A stretch of 64,000 bases of DNA from Apoderus coryli. Taxonomy: Eukaryota > Arthropoda > Insecta > Coleoptera > Attelabidae. Below are positions 54,499 through 64,000 of the stretch, piece after piece; position 1 is the stretch's first letter, and each line of letters begins with the position of its first letter. The notes beneath the pieces are model-generated. The model saw only the letters and a list, made by a program, of their open reading frames with translations, searched no databases and was not told where the DNA came from. The stretch lies in contig OU452204.1 in the NCBI GenBank assembly GCA_911728435.2, positions 2,356,001 to 2,420,000 of the forward strand, given 5' to 3'. Both the position numbers and the translations under genes were made by a program.

Positions 54499-56585
54499 CA
54501 GGGTGGTCCAACGAAAAGTTTGCACCTAACTTTTCTCTTTTTTTTGTAGTCGAATGCGAAAATGCTCGGACACGTCGATTTTGCTTTTGAGGGGGACACA
54601 TTTTAAACATATTTTTCGATCTGCGCCTTTAACCCCCTAGCGGGGGTGAGTAACAACCCTAAAATTTTAAATGGAAAGAGGGGTCTAATGACATATCATT
54701 TGAAAGGACACAAAATTGTCTTTCTAATGATACCCTATTTGTCGAATTTTACTAAAACAGTTAATACGAAAACGACTTTAAAGACATTAAGCCGATAATT
54801 TTGGTATTAATGAGAAATACAAATAAGTTTTAATTATTGCGAGTGAAAACACCTGCAATCGTTAGTACATTCCAATGTTTGTTAGTTTTAACATTGCTTT
54901 GTAAAAAAAGTAAACAAGCTGTTAAATTGATTTATTAAAACGTTACATTAACAAATGTTGAAAATGTGACCCATTTGATTCCATACAATAATACAGATTT
55001 TGTTCAAATCTATTTCTAACATTTTGTAGCATATCAGGTGTTATGTTTCTGCACTCTTCTGTAATGCGTTGGCGAAGATCTTCTATGGACTCGGGCTTCG
55101 TGGCAAAACATTTATTTTTTAAGTGCCCCCAAAGAAAAAAGTCTAAAGGCGATAAATCCGGTGACCTGGCAGGCCATTCAATTGGGCCCCTCCTTCCAAT
55201 CCACCGTCCAGGGAACCGGTCATCTAAGAACTGTCTTACAGGAGCCACATAGTGCGGAGGTGCTCCATCTTGCTGGAAATAAAGCCGATCAGCAGTATGA
55301 TTTTGGTCATCTTCTATTATTTGTGTTATTAAAGGATCAATTGTGTCTTCAAGCATGTTTAGGTACACTTCACCAGTTAAATTTCCAGGAATAAAAAGTG
55401 GTCCTATAATATGATTTCCTAATATGCCACACCAGACGTTTATTTTTTGAGGATACTGGGTATGAACCTCACGGAATAAATGTGGGTTACTGTCATCCCA
55501 GTAACGGCAATTGTGCCTATTTACAGCTCCATTCAAATAAAATGTGCATTCGTCGGAAAAACAAATGTTAAATAATAATTGCGGATCTTCAATTAAACGC
55601 TGGCTCATTGCTTCACAAAATTGCAGCCTTCTATCAGGATCATCCTCATTTAGTTCCTGTACTAATTTGATTTTGTACGGATGAAATTTGTACGCTTTTA
55701 AAATTCGTATTATGGACGAACGGGAGACACCTGAGGCTTCAGCTAGTTGACGGGTACTTTGACTATGATCCATTTCAACATGCCCTAAAACAGCGACTTC
55801 CACAGCTTCATTTCTGATCGGTTTCTGCGGCTGGTGTTTTACATTACAGACAGATCCGGTATCTACAAACTTTTTAACTAACTTGCCAACGTACACATCA
55901 TTCACATTTTTATCGGGATGTCTCTCATTAAATAAGCGAGCCGTAAGTCTAGCACTACTATTATTTTGAAAATAAAGTTTAACAATTTCAACTCGTTCTA
56001 GAATGGAATAAATCATTTTGTACGGTAAAAGTAAAATAACTTGAGAAGCAACCAAACTGAATCAATGAAAAGACTAAAATAAACGGTGTAAATTCTTTTC
56101 CTACACGTATCTGCAGTTTTTATTTCAACAAAAAACGCAAACGATTAGTGAGGAATTTAGTTCTGATAAATAAGATAGTGTTTTTGAAATCCCGTTTTTC
56201 TTCAAAGTAAATAATTTAGAAATGATTGTAGTTGTTTTCAGTCGTAATAATTAAAACTTATTTGTATTTCTCATTAATACCAAAATTATCGGCTTAATGT
56301 CTTTAAAGTCGTTTTCGTATTAACTGTTTTAGTAAAATTCGACAAATAGGGTATCATTAGAAAGACAATTTTGTGTCCTTTCAAATGATATGTCATTAGA
56401 CCCCTCTTTCCATTTAAAATTTTAGGGTTGTTACTCACCCCCGCTAGGGGGTTAAAGGCGCAGATCGAAAAATATGTTTAAAATGTGTCCCCCTCAAAAG
56501 CAAAATCGACGTGTCCGAGCATTTTCGCATTCGACTACAAAAAAAAGAGAAAAGCTAGGTGCAAACTTTTCGTTGGACCACCCTG
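54499..56585 (-). mobile_element. Complete IS630/mariner (DD41D) transposon, copy B
   Basis: Starts cagggtggtccaacg at 54499 and ends ggaccaccctg at 56585, with TA on both sides (54497-54498, 56586-56587). It is 2087 bp against 2088 bp for copy A, in the opposite orientation, with the same ~360-bp terminal inverted repeats. Confidence 0.96.
54943..56055 (-). CDS. DD41D mariner-family transposase, intact, copy B
   Basis: Encodes the same 370 residues as the frame at 24356-25468, without a single amino-acid difference. All three catalytic Asp (168, 263, 305) are present, as are the helix-turn-helix region and the NGSHFQHLLM end. An uninterrupted frame in two independent insertions is strong evidence that the enzyme was functional when they landed. 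Overlapping frames on the other strand at 55043-55394 are shadows of this gene. Confidence 0.95.
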   Translation of the reverse strand: MVASQVILLLPYKMIYSILERVEIVKLYFQNNSSARLTARLFNERHPDKNVNDVYVGKLVKKFVDTGSVCNVKHQPQKPIRNEAVEVAVLGHVEMDHSQSTRQLAEASGVSRSSIIRILKAYKFHPYKIKLVQELNEDDPDRRLQFCEAMSQRLIEDPQLLFNICFSDECTFYLNGAVNRHNCRYWDDSNPHLFREVHTQYPQKINVWCGILGNHIIGPLFIPGNLTGEVYLNMLEDTIDPLITQIIEDDQNHTADRLYFQQDGAPPHYVAPVRQFLDDRFPGRWIGRRGPIEWPARSPDLSPLDFFLWGHLKNKCFATKPESIEDLRQRITEECRNITPDMLQNVRNRFEQNLYYCMESNGSHFQHLLM

Positions 56586-56616
56586 TATATTACATTTAAA
56601 ATACACTATATACCAC

Positions 56617-56795
56617 AGATGGCACTGTGGCCTCAGTGATAGAGCCTTCGCTTCGTATGCGGAAGGTTACGGGTTGGAATCCCAGCTCTGGTAAGACATT
56701 TTTCTCCTTCTAATTTTCGAGTAAAGTAGTTACGGTAGTTTATTGGAAATAATGAAAATAATACCATTATAATAATAATAATATTAAAATTCTGT
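56617..56795 (+). mobile_element. tRNA-derived SINE
   Basis: The head 56621-56692 has a box A-like tggcctcagtgat (56628-56640) and a box B-like ggttggaatcc (56672-56682). An anticodon-arm-like ttcgc-ttcgtat-gcgga lies between them. Acceptor ends do not pair, so it is not a working tRNA gene. The body ends in an (aat)n tail near 56780-56795. A Thr-like CGT anticodon position can be read but is not meaningful for a SINE. Confidence 0.75.
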
Positions 56796-57565
56796 TTCGT
56801 TACGCAGGTCATATATTTTTGATTATATTAGGTAAGTATATATTCTCGAAAAAGTTTTGGGGGACACAACCGATTTTTTTAATGAAATAACCAATATCTA
56901 TTAGGCACTGCGGATTATTATAAATTAAATTGTTGAAAAGATGGGTTTGATTTCAATTATTTCTATTTATTAAAACGTCAGTTATAGATGAGTGTCACTT
57001 TCAGTGTCTTTATATTTAATAAGAATAATAACAATAGTTTTAGTCTGTGACGGGAAAAAAGTTTGACATATTTACTCTCTTGACAGGTAATAAAATGTCA
57101 CTTTTTCTCCCCGGGAAAAAAGTGAGTACTTTTGTAACTTACTTTGTAACGGTAGATATTTAATTTTAGGAAATTTTATTATACAAAAGTTACATTTTCT
57201 TTATACATCAAAACTGGCAATAATTTGTGCCGCTACTTTTGCTGCTTCTACTGACTTTGGTGGAGTGTTCGCAATTTTGAAATTAAATCACAGAATGAAA
57301 TGACAGATATTTGATTACTGAAATGTTTTTAAAACTTCAAATTTCGCTTGGATAATTTTCTGACTTGTAATATTTTTTCAATATTAAATCGAAGTTTTTC
57401 TGGTCACAGTAAAAAATAGTGTATTATACACGGGAAAAATGTTAGATTTTAGCTCTCGAGCCGTATTTTTCCCTTGTATAATAAATAACTATTATTAAAA
57501 GAAATAGCTATGTTCACAAAATACATCATAATTATTACATCAAATTACAAAACAGGATTAACAAT

Positions 57566-57958
57566 TCACAAAGTTCTCAACAAATATAACATTCTTAATT
57601 TATTAAGAGGCGAGTAGAATACATCGCGATCATTTGAAAATTTACGTATTCGGTTAAGTGGTGCAAATGTTACATAACTTGTTCTATGACATATTACCCC
57701 AAATAATTCTCCATAGCGAGTGAACTTCTGTGGAATAACCAGTGATATTTGGTCAAGTAGAGCCAGACAGTCTACCATGGAATGAATAACTTGTAAAACA
57801 TTACGCTTTTCCAAACTAACAAGGTGTAGCTCATAAATTAATAAATAAAGTTGTATAAATGACAAAGAGATGTTATAGGCAATATGCCCGGTGAACCACA
57901 GTTCACAAACGATGGCCGGACAAGAAGTAACAACTCCATTATATCCTATTGCCAACAC
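57566..57958 (-). CDS. Orphan 130-residue frame, function unknown
   Basis: An uninterrupted frame from MLAIGYNGVVTSCPAIV to MLYLLRTL, with a hydrophobic middle (HIAYNISLSFIQLYLLIYEL) and a Cys-containing C-terminal half. I do not recognise a family. It lies between the foldback at 54-57 kb and the hammerhead element, about 0.6 kb upstream of the first DUOXA coding exon on the other strand. It could be a real exon, a relic of an unrecognised element, or chance. Length is somewhat unusual for such AT-rich DNA. Confidence 0.25.
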   Translation of the reverse strand: MLAIGYNGVVTSCPAIVCELWFTGHIAYNISLSFIQLYLLIYELHLVSLEKRNVLQVIHSMVDCLALLDQISLVIPQKFTRYGELFGVICHRTSYVTFAPLNRIRKFSNDRDVFYSPLNKLRMLYLLRTL

Positions 57959-57998
57959 TAGATGCGTCCGAATTCCCTAGCGGGAGGTTTTATTTAAG

Positions 57999-58261
57999 AA
58001 TTGCTTGTTACACAAAGTAACAAGACTTTCAGTTATGTTGGAAATTTGTTTCAAACTACCTCTCTTTGTCAGTCATCTCTCGTGGTAGTATAAGCTCTTC
58101 GTAAATGTTGGAAATTTGGGTCACATTGACTGCCTATCACCACTGATGAGTTGTGGATCAACGAAACGACCCTTCTGGTGAAAGCATGCGGTAGTGTGAA
58201 AAAAAACTTCCAACATAACATAACTTGATTGTCTTGTTACTTTGTATAACAAGCAATTCGT
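57999..58261 (+). mobile_element. TIR element carrying a hammerhead ribozyme, copy 1
   Basis: Left end aattgcttgttacacaaag and right end ctttgtataacaagcaatt are inverted repeats continuing for about 50 bp (gtaacaagac, ttatgttgga). Possible 4-bp target duplication taag (57995-57998, 58262-58265). The centre shares tataagctcttcgtaaatg with copy 2 (20490-20684). It has no coding sequence and is about 290 bp upstream of the first DUOXA coding exon. Confidence 0.8.
58138..58180 (+). ncRNA. Hammerhead ribozyme core in TIR element
   Basis: Stem I is cacca (58138-58142) with tggtg (58176-58180). The core ctgatga is at 58143-58149. Stem II is a perfect gttg (58150-58153) and caac (58159-58162) around tggat. 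Then gaaac is at 58163-58167, followed by gaccc and ttc. The expected G before TC, present in the copy at 20609, is missing here, which should weaken stem III and cleavage. All other conserved positions of the hammerhead core match. Confidence 0.78.
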
Positions 58262-58546
58262 AAGTTGTATAAATTTTCTACGTATGCATTCAAGTAATAT
58301 TTGTCAATCCACTATCGAAGAGTTTTATATTAGAATTGAGTGGATGCGGATGTTTTTACTGAAATCTCTACTCTATGTTTAAGCTTAAGCTGAAGTTTAA
58401 AATAATATCATCCAATTTATAAATTAATATTATTAGTTTCTTCATGATCAGGAAAGGCTCCAAATATACGTCATAAAACGTAAATAGATTTATTTCCATT
58501 ATGTATAGTTTTGTTTATAGTTGATTTTGTAACTGATTTCTTTCAG

Positions 58547-58729
58547 AGGTGTCAGCCTAAAGATATGAAGGGTTGGTTCGATGCCTTCAGAAATGATGGT
58601 GGTCCAACATTGTACAATTTCTCAAATCGCACAGCGGTAACTGGTGATGTTGCATTAATCACCATTTTGACTGTATTCATCACAATTTATGTTGCATTCC
58701 TGATTATTTTTCCAGGAATTAGGAAAGAG
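58547..58729 (+). CDS. mol: Dual oxidase maturation factor (DUOXA), first coding exon
   Basis: Acceptor tttctttcag ends at 58546, the ATG is at 58565-58567, and donor gtaagc starts at 58730. The coding part is 55 codons: MKGWFDAFRNDGGPTLYNFS, then NRTAVTGDVALITILTVF and a transmembrane helix ending AFLIIFPGIRKE. This is the strongly conserved N-terminus of DUOXA, called moladietz/NIP in Drosophila. DUOXA is a multi-pass ER membrane protein that folds dual oxidase and escorts it to the plasma membrane for hydrogen peroxide production. N-F-S-N-R-T holds glycosylation-type sequons. The upstream 18 bases are 5' UTR, so further 5' exons are expected. The exon ends in phase 0. The gene continues off the window. 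Confidence 0.93.
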
Positions 58730-59009
58730 GTAAGCTAGAATAATACAAGTAATTAACACATAGGTAATGTAAGAATGAAAATATTGTACTTTTCGAATTT
58801 ATTATAGTTATTCACATTCAACACATAATTAGCATAACAAAGAAATCTTAGTAATTTCAATCATAATAATGATTCTGTTTTCATTCATATACAATTGATT
58901 GTCTCTATATAGAACGTTTCTTAAAATATTCTTTAAATCAGTGGCAGTATTCTTTACCGTGTGTTATATGATTTTTAATAGCCTTTTTTTTTTCTAAAAA
59001 GGGTGCAGA

Positions 59010-61375
59010 GCCAGACACGTCTACTCCACAAAATGATTTACATGTATGTTGATATTGATTTTATTCTATTTATAAGAGTGCCGAGGCACGACAGTTTTGA
59101 TTTATGTTTAGCAATTTTGTAGCCGTATTTGATCCGAAATCTGCCGCATGGCGCACCATCTAAGTCATGTTTCTTTCAAATTGCAACCCCAATGTTTTAG
59201 AGCACATTTGAGAAAATGCAGATTTTTGCCTCCTTTCGGATGTGACCCTTTGTGATTAATGAAATATTGAAAATACCTAATTAATTTTTTTTATTTTTCT
59301 TTTATTGGGATGAAGTTCACAATTATACACAAATTTTTTTTTTTGTTTTGGTAGAACAAGTTCCTTCATACGTACTTGAAACGAAAATGTAATAATAAAA
59401 AAAGAAAAGGAAAAAAAATGTTTGTGAATTAAAAAAAAAATTTCTTGAAAAAGACAAGTTGAGTCTAGTCAAAACGTTGGAAAAAAAAGATGACATGAAA
59501 CCATTAAAGAAATAGTTTCAAAAAAAAAAATTTTGTGTATAATTGTGAACCTCATCCCAATAAAAGAAAAATAAATGAAATTGAAGATCAAGGTTCAAGA
59601 ATAATAAATAAGAAAAACTAATTAATTTTGTTTGAACTATCTAGAGACGTTGCTCAAAGTGGGCACCGTGAACCGTTTGGCAATGGGCTAACATTTAGAT
59701 GCACGTTTTCTATGATCTCGGGAGCGATGAATTGCATCTCGTTTTGAATTCATCTAAATTAATGTGGCCTATTTAGCTAAACACGGTTTTTGAGATGTCG
59801 CTATAGAAAAAGTCTAGGTTGCTGAACCATAACAAGGTATAGTCCGATTCAAGGACGAATGGGCCTGACGCGTATTTGTTTAGTACCATACAGTTATAGC
59901 CACTAACGCAGGTCAAAATACTAAAATTGACTTCGTTAGTAAAACCTGCCAATTCTCAAAAATTTTCTTATATTACCGCCCACATGTTCCACATCAAGAG
60001 TGCCCTAAAAATAGGGGTTGCAATTTGAAACAAACATGACTTAGAGCGCCATGCGGCAGATTTCGGATAAAATACGTAGACTACAAAATTGCTAAACATA
60101 AGACAAAACAGACGTGTCTCGGATTTTCTTATACCATTATATATATATATACAGGGTGTCCCAGAATAACTTTGATACAGAGCAAGCCCAAATTGCTGAA
60201 ATTAAAATTACCTTTGTTAGCTAGTAAATGACGTTCAAAGTTCAAATAAATGTAGTTTTAGGTATTACTGAAAACTATTACATTTTTTTTTCTAAATATT
60301 TTATGTTGAAGGTTTTTAGTTATATAGCAGTAATTCCACAGTAAGAACATTAATTTTATTAATCCGTGGTTTGCGAATAGAGTATAAAAGACCTTACAAT
60401 AGTCCAAAACTGTTACGCTACTGGAAACATTGCATATTTTAGAGTTGTTTTTAACTCTCCTAACCTTTCTAAATAAACAAATTTTCTTGCTAAACTTTAA
60501 TTTAAACCGAGGTTCACAATAAAACAAGCAGAAATGTGGTATATGCATGTCGAAGATTTTCCGTGTATGGGTCATCTTAACGAAAAGCTTGCTCAACGAT
60601 GTTGTTGGATAGGAAATTATGTTTACCTATCATGTGCCCTGCACGGTGTCCACTACAACCATCTAGTATATGAAGAACAAATCTTACGTGAGTAACACCT
60701 GTGGAATACGATTTTAGAAAAATATGATTTATAAAAAAATATACAAATATTAACTTGTGCGTGCCTGAGTTTCAGTGTTTCTCTACGTTTATTATCTATA
60801 TATTTTTATTAAATTTTGTTTTGCATTATTATTTACAAATCCTAGTTTTTTTTTTGTTTGGTGGTTTGGATTTTTGTTATTTTAGGTAGTTTGAATAAAA
60901 TCTAAATAATATAAATGGTGTATTGTGAAATAATTTTACTATGAAATTTGGGCTTGCTTTATTTGTCATGGTCGATATCTCGAAAACGCCAGATAACTTT
61001 ATTATTTTAAAAGGTTAGCATAGGAAAGGTAAACTTATGATATTTTCACCTATGAAATCAAATAATTTTTAAGTTAATTATTTCCAATTTATTTTTATAG
61101 GTAATATTTTACGACATGTTTCGCCAACATGGTGTAGGTACTGTGTTAGGTATTATAAAAATAAATTGTCAATATTTAAAATTAAAAATTGTTTGATTTC
61201 TTTAGTGAAATATTGAATATATTTTCAGTAATAGCTAAAGAGTCGGTCCTAAGTTAAATGTAGTTAAATCAACTTCTTTTTATGGCACCAACCAGTGGTT
61301 GCTCAATGTGCACGTTATTATGGGACACCCTGTATATATAAACCATTTTGTGGAGGAGACGTGTTTTATTCACTA
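59010..61375. mobile_element. Nested inverted-repeat complex in DUOXA intron
   Basis: An outer pair, gacacgtctactccacaaaa (about 59012) and ttttgtggaggagacgtg (about 61350), encloses two elements. The first (59075-60125) has long inverted arms sharing aatctgccgcatggcgc, plus an inner pair ttattgggatga/tcatcccaataa. Its unpaired centre on the minus strand holds a mariner C-terminal relic (NLDFF near the third Asp; APEIIENVHLNVS). The second (60152-61332, TA on both sides) starts cagggtgtcccagaataac and ends gttattatgggacaccctg. No intact gene. Confidence 0.72.
60152..61332. mobile_element. 1.18-kb CAGGGTG-type MITE
   Basis: About 20-bp terminal inverted repeats and TA flanks (60150-60151, 61333-61334) define it clearly. 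The 112-codon frame on the minus strand (60596-60258) has no recognised relatives and is not called a gene. Confidence 0.85.
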
Positions 61376-63078
61376 CATATACCATTCACTCCTCGATAAC
61401 TGGATTACTTCAGATAATTGTAACTTAATTCCAGTTTTAAATTACATAAATGGAGAGCACAATGGTTAACAAAACAGCGTTAATTAAAAGGCCAGTTCGA
61501 ATAGGAGGTAATAAGCTAAGTTTGGTTTCTAAAACAAACTATTTCCATGTTGGGCTGCAAAATCTACTTTTGAATATGCGTTAGTAGTACAGTATGGATG
61601 ATACCTACTTGTCCATTTATGATTCATTATTCATCCTTTACTACAAAATTCTGTACTTGAATTTGAATAACTCTCGCAATAATCTTAATCCCCTTTAAAC
61701 TTTCCCTCACGATTTTGAATACCTTGTGCAATATTTTCTATACTAAATATTCCCTATATACTCACTAATTTAGATTTCTCTTGGATATTTAGGTTTATTA
61801 ATTTATCGGAGTTTTTATTTTATTAATGGTTGTCGTTAATATTTCATTGAACATAATATACTTTAACATTGTCACCAAATCTTTTCTAATATATTTTAAG
61901 ACACATCCTTCTGTTATTTATTTTCCAAAAAAGTTATTTTCACAGAGTATTTGGTCCCGTTAATTTTAACTTTTTTTTTAACTAGATTATTCGATGATAA
62001 AAGATGAGCAAAATTAAATTATAACTAAATCCTTGACCAATTTAAATCATAAAGTATCAAATTTGTTAATTGTATAAAATAATATTAATTTAATTAATGA
62101 AAAAACCGTCTAAAAGAATTACAAAATATCCTCTTTTGTTTTCATACATATTGTGCTATAATTAACGCTTGGTAGTTTAAATAAGAATTGCCACATAATA
62201 TTTTATAATAAAATAATTATTAAAAGGTAGGTAGGTAGGTATGTTTTATAATTATTTTTTTCGTTTAAGTTAATTAACAACGAAATTACACTTCTATATT
62301 GTTATTTTCTTGAATTATTAAAGCGTTTGTATTTGTTAACAGTACGGTTGAAAATATTACGAATTTAATTTATCGCCAACTAAAAACTTAATTTTGTAAC
62401 CGAGATGGTACTAAAATAAGAATTGATTTTAGATTTTATAAATATCATGAAATCTTTAATTTCCGCTTTATTTTTATTGCATTTGTTTAAAAACGTTTTT
62501 CAAAACTAAATCATTTGCAAAACCACTTTTTAATATTTATGCAAAAATGACGCGAAATATGCCACGTTTCGTCTTCATCAATTTTGTTTTTTTTATGGGC
62601 AACACAGCACTAGTCGATAAAGCTTTCATTTATAATATCGAAAGTCTATAAAATTACGACTTTATTGTTAAAATCTTAAAAGTAGGTACACCTAATATTG
62701 CAAAAAACAAAGGACGTGTAAATTTACAGTGTTTAAATTGTTACCAGTTTAAATTATTTTACACAGATAAGTGACATTAATGTTGCATTTAATTACTAGT
62801 CAAAAACCGAGTTATTATGTCAGGTAAATAATCACAATAAAAATCCGTTATGCTTATGGTAATGGTTTATGCAACATAAAACGTTCTAGTAAGAAAAGCT
62901 TAATCAATGATTTTCGTGGAAGGTATTGTAATTCTTTTTAAGGCATACCTACTATACTGTTCTTCATAAAATTACTAAATTTTGACATATTTAAAATACC
63001 ATTTACGAGCTTCTAACGTTGACCCTCTAACTTGGATCATCTTGTAAATATTTAGAAATGATTTTTTTTTATTTGTAG
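61376..63078. other. Rest of DUOXA intron 1, no other feature
   Basis: AT-rich intronic sequence with a short (ggta)n run near 62226-62241. No element or gene was recognised. Confidence 0.5.
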
Positions 63079-63136
63079 AGGTTCAGCACATTTTGGGCTG
63101 TGAGTTTAAGTCTTTTTGTTGGAGCGACAATTTTAA
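63079..63136 (+). CDS. mol: DUOXA, second coding exon
   Basis: A 58-base exon between acceptor ttatttgtag (to 63078) and donor gtaagt (from 63137). It reads RFSTFWAVSLSLFVGATIL in phase 0, the second membrane segment of DUOXA directly after G-I-R-K-E. It ends in phase 1. The intron separating the two exons is 4.35 kb and is full of foldback elements. No third exon was recognised before 64000. Confidence 0.85.
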
Positions 63137-64000
63137 GTAAGTACTAAGAACCTTCTACAGTATAACTTATTTATTTATTTTTTCAATTATTGTATTTTTG
63201 GCAGAATTTTAATGCGGCTACATATTCCTAAGGACAGTAATCTTAAAGTATAAAAAGATCCTTATATATGAAAATTCTTCATCTGCTAATTTGTAGAAAT
63301 TATCTGACTATACTTAGTTCAGTTCTCTTTACGGGCGAAACTAACAAACTAAATGTACCATAATTTTATTTCAAGGATTTTATCTAGTATATTTATTATT
63401 AAAAATAATATATTAAATTACATAATGTATTTTAAGTTATTTAAAAACGATTTTCCAGTAGGTATGCACCTCCGTATAGGAGATAATCAATTTCTGAATC
63501 TGGGACATGACCCACATATTATCAAACACTCTGTATATGGAATAGGTGTAAGTGTGAGAGGCATAGCATTTCTGACCAATTACAGATACACCTTCGCTAT
63601 CTGCAATGCCTTAAAAAGTATATTATTTTCATCAACTTCTGACATCGTACAAGTCTATAGACTTGTTTTAATTTTGATGTTATCGTTAACATCTGAAATT
63701 CTCTGGAAAATATGATAGGCAAACCACAGACGACGCGACGTTTGGGAAATGCGAGTACTTGGCTCGGTCATATTTACATTATAATGAAACTCGACAGAAG
63801 GAGTTTTTTGAAATTTTAATTATTAACTGACTTAATCTTGTCTGTATGGGGACGACATGCTTTGGATCGTTGAATGTTCTGAGTGAAAGCAAGGATGTAA
63901 ATTCACTATAGCATTTACTATGATTGGTAGGTATCGATTGAAAATTGATAAATATCGTTCACTTTGATTATATTACAAACATTGCAATCAAGTGGTCAGC
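63137..64000. other. DUOXA intron 2, no exon recognised
   Basis: A frame at 63353-63715 (containing MHLRIGDNQFLNLGHDPHII) has no similarity to DUOXA or to a transposase that I recognise, and is left unassigned. The rest is AT-rich. Confidence 0.4.

Larger units (their letters stand above)
54060..57140. mobile_element. Foldback element interrupted by mariner copy B and a SINE
   Basis: Arms at about 54060-54395 and 56800-57140 are inverted relatives. Both contain catatatttttgattatat, ccaaaacttt next to gacacaacc, and gcggattatt (in opposite senses). The centre has received a 2.09-kb mariner and a tRNA-derived SINE. Outer termini were not resolved. No coding sequence belongs to the foldback itself. 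Confidence 0.7.

Noticed and set aside
56621..56692. tRNA-like sequence with boxes A and B
   Set aside because: Acceptor ends do not pair and the D and T arms are imperfect; an adjacent body and (aat)n tail fit a SINE, so it is not called a tRNA gene.
60258..60596. 112-codon minus-strand frame
   Set aside because: Lies inside a CAGGGTG-type MITE and shows no family signature.
63353..63715. 120-codon frame after DUOXA exon 2 as a possible third exon
   Set aside because: It does not resemble the expected DUOXA continuation, and starts in an AT-rich tract without a convincing splice acceptor in phase.
1..64000. CRISPR array, LTR retrotransposon or integrated virus
   Set aside because: No regularly spaced repeats with unique spacers, no paired TG...CA long terminal repeats with gag-pol, and no recognisable viral protein were seen.

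Overview
The window is AT-rich animal DNA with spliced genes, GT-AG introns and a very dense load of transposable elements. Two host genes and the transposon lineages point to an insect. The order is not proven; a beetle would fit, but nothing here decides it. No bacterial-type operon, CRISPR array, rRNA gene or intact true tRNA gene was seen, and no viral gene was recognised.

Two host genes frame the window, both on the + strand. At the left edge (35-6379) are the last five coding exons of a fatty acyl-CoA reductase, with clean splice sites and consistent phases. At the right edge are the first two coding exons of the dual oxidase maturation factor DUOXA (58547-58729 and 63079-63136), and the gene runs off the end. 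FAR intron 3 holds a dead tyrosine-recombinase element. FAR intron 4 holds a dead Tigger transposon on the opposite strand.

The roughly 52 kb between the genes is a layered graveyard of mobile DNA. (a) IS630/Tc1/mariner elements are the largest class. They include two almost identical 2.09-kb elements with the same 370-residue DD41D-type transposase, lying in opposite orientation at 23826-25913 and 54499-56585. There are also many dead relatives, foldbacks and MITEs ending in CAGGGTG. (b) A nearly full-length LINE with ORF1, endonuclease, reverse transcriptase and RNase H (43515-49310, minus strand) is flanked by a 14-bp target-site duplication. An older LINE fragment lies at 11165-12620. (c) Harbinger/PIF, hAT-like, Tigger and tyrosine-recombinase relics are present, plus a 2.6-kb element with TCCCAAGTAACA ends. 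(d) Two long elements built on a ~118-150-bp tandem monomer occupy 18618-20480 and 21434-25944; one was split by the mariner and the other preserves the empty site. (e) A tRNA-derived SINE and several long hairpins complete the set.

The most unusual signal is RNA-level. Two copies of a small terminal-inverted-repeat element (57999-58261 and about 20490-20684) carry a hammerhead ribozyme core, each with one different lesion. Three further hammerhead-like motifs (14139-14181, 30443-30482, and 39309-39350 on the minus strand) share a two-base-pair stem III and a conserved downstream block, as expected for Penelope-like retroelement repeats. A second small family (1192-1389 and 53255-53498) has exact 7-bp target duplications but no clear terminal inverted repeat.
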